Assembly (NCBI GenBank): GCA_037178675.1
Contig: JAYMGJ010000244.1
Coordinates: 123,700-187,699, forward strand
Direction: 5' to 3'
Source: Scleroderma bovista
Lineage: Eukaryota > Basidiomycota > Agaricomycetes > Boletales > Sclerodermataceae
DNA length: 64,000 nt
In this document: positions 59,893-64,000 of the stretch, in pieces
Numbering within the stretch: the stretch's first letter is position 1
Layout of the letters: each line of letters begins with the position of its first letter
Translations under genes and position numbers: made by a program
Notes under the pieces: model-generated
Seen by the model: the letters and a program-made list of their open reading frames with translations, nothing else
Databases searched by the model: none
What the model was told of the DNA's origin: nothing

Positions 59893-62510
59893 AGGGTGAG
59901 CTGGACTCGCTTCGCTGTCTTGTCGTAGTGTAGACGGCAAGGCAAAAAAAGGACTCACCCCTGGAATGAAAAAAAAGAGCCTATGCAGCAGGACCTTGTG
60001 GATTGATGTAAACCATAGATCAAATGAGTCTATGCTAAAAATTCAGAGGCAATAAGAAAGACACTCGAACGGAGTAAACTTGGTGAATATGCAGGGAACA
60101 GCTTTGAGACCAGTGCAACCCTGTTTCCGGGTTACTTATCATGCAAACATGAGTAATACCTCGCTTGGATTGCTTGTAGTTGGAGACCAAGAACACAGAC
60201 ATGATCCAAATGGACCAGATGACAGCACTGCCATGCTTCAGTATCATAGATCGCTGTGATCAAGAAAAACCACTGTTTTCCGGAGTTCCTGGATTGACTG
60301 TTCAAAATAACCATAGACATTCTGGCGTGGCTTACCTGAGTCCAGTGGATTATTAGTAAATGTACTGTCCATGGTACTAAATACTCAGTACTTCACCTTT
60401 GGGCGCAACGGTTAAGTAGTCAGTCAGTCAGACCCAGACCTAGCATCTGTTATTTAAATCTTTGTGGCGTAGTGAAGTGTAGACCTCGTGGTTAGACAGG
60501 GGAATTTTATACTAAACACGTTTGCAAGACAACTGAACGCGCTATCGACTCATTTCCTGGTAAAATGTTTGCAAGGAGATGATGATAGACGACAGAGTCT
60601 ACGCTGGCAGTCTTACTAAGATAGGGCGCATCCACAACCATCCAACGTCAGGGTCTTGTGACACTGTGTGACCATTGTCTTAGCATCCCGGAAGTCACGG
60701 AGAAATTCTAAATCGGGAAGAAGGATCCGGCCTCACTGTGCCCAGCGAGATCTCGACTTCAAAAATTACTGGCGAAAGTAGATTTATCTCGAAAAAACAG
60801 CATGTGGCAGTGCTGGGGGCTGCGAAGCCGAGCGCCAGCTCCTAGCCACAGTCACGGTCCTTCCGCAGCGGAAACGACCGTGCCCGTGTGTCTGACGGCA
60901 TCGCGGCATCGTCGATCGTACCCAGTGTGACACGGAACCAAATGTTTACGGCGGGTCAGGGTACGGGCAGAACGTCGCTTAGTAGTTACGGCTTAGGGCT
61001 TACAGTACCAAATACTAACTACCAGTATGTAGAGTCTCTTCCTGTCTACTGAACAAGTCGGGGGGTTGATGGACGTCACTAAATGGTCAGAGCCCGCGGG
61101 ATTCCCGCCCAAGGTCATCGGTATCTAATACAAGTGGCGGGGACACGATAATCTGCTTTGTCTCAGCTGTCGGGCAAAAGGAAGCAATCATAAGCGCCAG
61201 CGCGTTGGTTACATAGGGACCAGGGTACTACTAGTACTCTGGGCAGATGTCAAGTCTGGGTCTACTCCGGTAGGGGGTCCGGTCAAGTCTGGACGAAAGC
61301 GGACGAAGGGAGAGGGCAGAGGGCTGGACAAGAGATTAGTCTGGCCGGAGTTGGTGACCGCTTGGATTCAACAACTAAGGATAACGAGCGTTGATCCCTT
61401 GCATAGGTTCCGGTCAAGAAGGGGAGACGGAGACAGAGACAGAGACGGGCAAGATCAGGAGTAGAGACTATGGTTGATTTCAGACTGAGGTCTACAAGGT
61501 AAACTAGAGGGTACTTATACTAAGTAGAAACTAGGGTTGAGTACATACGGTGACAAGTAAACAACCTAATAGTGGACAAGGGATGACCGGAGTTAGGACT
61601 AGGTCAGGTCTGGTGAAAATAAAGTCAGGACCGGGTAAAATAAATCAGGTCCGGTGAAAATGCTACAAGGTATAGGATATATCGAGTTCACGGAGAACTC
61701 ACGTCAAGGCAGGGTAGACGGCGAGGTGTAGTAAGAGCGAATGGAGTATAGACCAAGGGTCGTAGTTAGCGGAAGGTTATCTGTGCGACCGTGACCGGAG
61801 TAACTGAGAATGACCGGAGTTGAGCTATGGGGCTGCAATGCGACCGGAGTAACTGGATATGGCCCAGAGTTGGACATGGTCGTAACAGCGGAGCGCGACG
61901 TCGCTTTAGAGGTGAGGCTTTCTGTTGGCGATTTGAGGTCTTCGAGCCTGCAGAACTGACCTTGGACTTGACATCAAGCAGCAGGCCCTCCAATCCATCC
62001 ACTCACTAACCTAAAGACTGGCACTTATAGTACAGACTAACAACAGGAAAGTACACTGTGTCATAGTACTAGCAGGTAGGTCAGGAACTACTCACAACCA
62101 AATTTCCTTTTTAGGCCGCTGTCAAGTGTCAACGAACCCTGGGTACCGTCACAACTGACCTCACCTCCACAGCGCCCGACAATGTACTTATACGACACTT
62201 CACCCTTGTCCTGTCAAGGCGTTTGCAAAGCTCCTGCTTCAACTCTGCAAAGCCAGCCGGTTTGTTTGCAATTTTACTGCAATTTTTCTGTTGTAAAGTC
62301 GCTTTACAGGACTTTACAATTGCTTTCCAGTACTTTACAACTTGAACCAGCCCACGGCCTCAAGGCGTCAGGGCACGTCGTAATGCCCAGGTGTGTGGTC
62401 GGTTAGGGTATTGGGCATGTGCTGCCCACTGCCCTCGTCCAACTCTCCCTCCTTACCCACACCCCTCTTCCCCCCATCCCTCGTTGCTGCTCAGCACTCA
62501 GCAATCCAAG
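59893..62510. other. Gene-poor region with short repeats
   Basis: No open frame above about 80 codons and no motif was found in 2.6 kb. Short repeated words occur: GACCGGAGT(T/A) many times between 61340 and 61860, a GACAGAGACAGAGAC microsatellite at about 61432, and the 20-bp tandem repeat at 61605. The character differs from the compact intergenic gaps elsewhere and suggests old repeat-derived DNA. Confidence 0.5.
61605..61664. repeat. Three tandem units of ~20 bp
   Basis: Units begin at about 61605, 61626 and 61646 and share CAGG(T/A)C(T/C)GG(T/G)(G/T)AAAAT. Confidence 0.6.
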
Positions 62511-63663
62511 ATGGTCAGCATCGGTGAGCCCCCATTCGCGATGTGTCCCTTCAGAGTTGTACTGACATTGATCTATTACCACCTCTTCCGTAGATTAGTA
62601 TTCCTACTCCTTCCAGCATGCCGACCAGATATCTCAATCGGTGGCGTCCGTTTCGCGGCAACCTGACGATCCTGACCCCTTCTACGGCCAAGAGCACATA
62701 TCGTGTCATCACCCACCTATTTGCTTGCCCAGTGCTGCCTCCATCCTTGATGAGCTCAATGTCAAGTTTTCATACTGGGTATGCCCTTCACCGCACGAGA
62801 CTACACCCCTCACTCATCTTTGCAGCGCTTGTTCTTAAACGACTGAAGGCGCGTTTTCCCACCGCACGGGTATCATCAGGCCGTCGCTTGTTTGGCTCCA
62901 TGTTCATGTTGGCCAACAAGGTTATCTGTGATGACGCATTCGAACAAATCGTGGTCGATCGTCGCGTAGGATATGTTCCAGCTGAGGGGGATCAACCCGA
63001 TGGAGAGAGAGATGTGCCAGTATTTGGATTGGGAGCTGACTGCCCACCCAGTGATGCTGAAGGAATTCGAGGAGATGGTGCGTAAGGATTTTGCGGACCC
63101 TGATTCTTATTCTACTCATTCTTCCGTTAATGAAGAAGTCGGCCCTTCCCGCTTGTTCATTTGGGTCTGGGGGATCGTTTTTCTCGATGGGCTGGTGTGT
63201 GGGTGCACTTGCACCCCTCCCACTCATCTTGTTGGGTTCTGGGGGATTGTTTTTCTCGATGCCGGTGTGTGGGTGCACTTGCACCCCTCCTGCTCGTCTT
63301 GTTGGGTTCTGGGGGATTGTTTTGCTTGATGCTAGTGTGTGGGGCGCTTGTGCCCCTCCCTCCACTATACCGTTCTCCCCCAGTTGTGGCTTCACCCCGT
63401 CGCCGTCAAATGAGCAATGGTATCCATCCCCACCTATGTGTCCCCACTGCCTTCATTCGATTCGCCGCCAGAAACTCCCTCGCCCACATACTCTACATAA
63501 CCCCCACCCTCCTCTGTGTCATCCCCCACCCCAGCTGGCATCGAGGATCTTTCCGACAAGATTGTATCGGTGTCTTCATCACTGGGGTACTCGAAGCTGT
63601 CAGAACACGTCCAGGCACCCAACCAAAAGCAAAATGTTCGCCTTCATCTCCCTGGGGTGTGGT
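62511..63663 (+). pseudogene. Cyclin-family pseudogene (PCL/PHO80-like)
   Basis: A decayed copy of the Agaricomycete cyclin family that I remember as containing ITHLFACP, YALHRTKL, ALVLLQRLKARFPTARGSSG and NKSWSIVAQGMFQLREINQM. Here the pieces are VITHLFACPVLPPS, YALHRTRLHPSLIFAALVLK, RLKARFPTARVSSGRRLFGS, then, after a 1-nt loss at about 62942, NKSWSIVA, a TAG stop, DMFQLRGINPMEREMCQYLD and EFEEMVRKDFADP. Beyond a 70-bp repeat array the Ser-rich tail resumes in another frame (AGIEDLSDKIVSVSSSLGYS near 63535-63590). At least two frameshifts and one nonsense codon show it is dead. Confidence 0.75.
63161..63360. repeat. Tandem array, ~3 units of 70 bp, with internal palindrome
   Basis: Units start near 63161, 63231 and 63301 with GTTGGGTTCTGGGGGATTGT. 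The first two carry the perfect inverted repeat GGGTGCA-CT-TGCACCC; the third has a degraded form (GGGGCGCTTGTGCCCC). The array sits inside the cyclin pseudogene. Confidence 0.85.
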
Positions 63664-64000
63664 AATTCTCTACCTATGCACTCATCATCTGCATTGGCGA
63701 TCCAGTGGCTTTGACCATCCATTTATCTTATTTTATTTTTATTTGGTGAGTTCTCCCCTCACCATTCTCTATTATTTTCCATTGACACCACGTACAGCAC
63801 TCAGCGCCTCAAGGCAACCACATTTTACTTTGGCCCCCAAATAGTTGTGTTAACCGGCGTCCCTTCCGCTTCGATTGGCCTCTCCCCCCCCCCCCTCCCA
63901 CTCCCTTAGTCCCCCAGGACCGACCCTACACAGCAAATCAGGGAGGCAACTGAAGAAATCAAGGGTCAGGCTTTTGGCTCGCGAATGGGCCCAAGAATTT
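63664..64000. other. Intergenic end of window
   Basis: No gene is seen. A C-homopolymer of about 12 nt lies at 63884-63895. Confidence 0.45.

Noticed and set aside
61340..61860. Possible transposable element around the GACCGGAGT words
   Set aside because: No terminal repeats, target duplication or transposase-like coding was visible, so only short repeats are reported.
1..64000. CRISPR array, phage or bacterial operon features
   Set aside because: The window is eukaryotic nuclear DNA with spliceosomal introns; no direct-repeat/spacer array or ribosome binding site pattern was seen.

Overview
The window is nuclear DNA from a filamentous basidiomycete, most likely a mushroom-forming Agaricomycete. 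Genes are dense, sit on both strands and are cut by many short introns of about 46-120 nt with GTRNGT...YAG ends. One gene matches Clp1, a sexual-development protein I know only from basidiomycetes. All gene models were built by hand from splice sites, reading phase and remembered family motifs; no search was run. Products are named where catalytic or structural motifs are visible.

Layout. 1.1-3.0 kb holds a Ser/Pro-rich protein with a C-terminal membrane region. 3.9-5.1 kb has a small C2H2-like finger gene next to a ~100-bp minisatellite. 5.4-9.5 kb is the COMPASS methyltransferase Set1. 12.5-19.2 kb carries a 2OG-Fe(II) oxygenase, a divergent DUF1308 (C7orf25-like) gene and a secreted GH5 glucanase with 15 exons. 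20.2-27 kb has a single-pass membrane protein, an NT-C2 protein and Clp1, the last two head to head. 27.9-29.5 kb is the wreck of a NACHT-type NTPase gene. 30.2-40.4 kb runs SET/MYND protein, Tag1-like vacuolar protein, second 2OG oxygenase, RTA1 transporter, purine nucleoside phosphorylase and mitochondrial bL28.

40.5-48.0 kb looks like an accessory block. It starts at a tRNA-Ala gene, holds a serine carboxypeptidase, a Crinkler-like protein with two ubiquitin-like headers and a kinase-like C-terminus, a broken copy of the carboxypeptidase 5' end, and degenerate DNA. The block is bounded by housekeeping genes: PNP and bL28m on the left; folate HPPK-DHPS, EMC2, a GST-like eEF1Bgamma N-domain protein, a Zn2Cys6 regulator, signal peptidase Sec11 and exopolyphosphatase on the right.

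From 59.9 kb to the end the DNA is gene-poor, with short repeats and a cyclin-family pseudogene interrupted by a 70-bp tandem repeat.

Functional themes are chromatin methylation (Set1, SET/MYND), ER protein handling (EMC2, Sec11), wall or extracellular hydrolysis (GH5, S10 peptidase), nucleotide and folate metabolism (PNP, HPPK-DHPS) and sexual development (Clp1). The most unusual content is the Crinkler-kinase gene and its duplicated surroundings.
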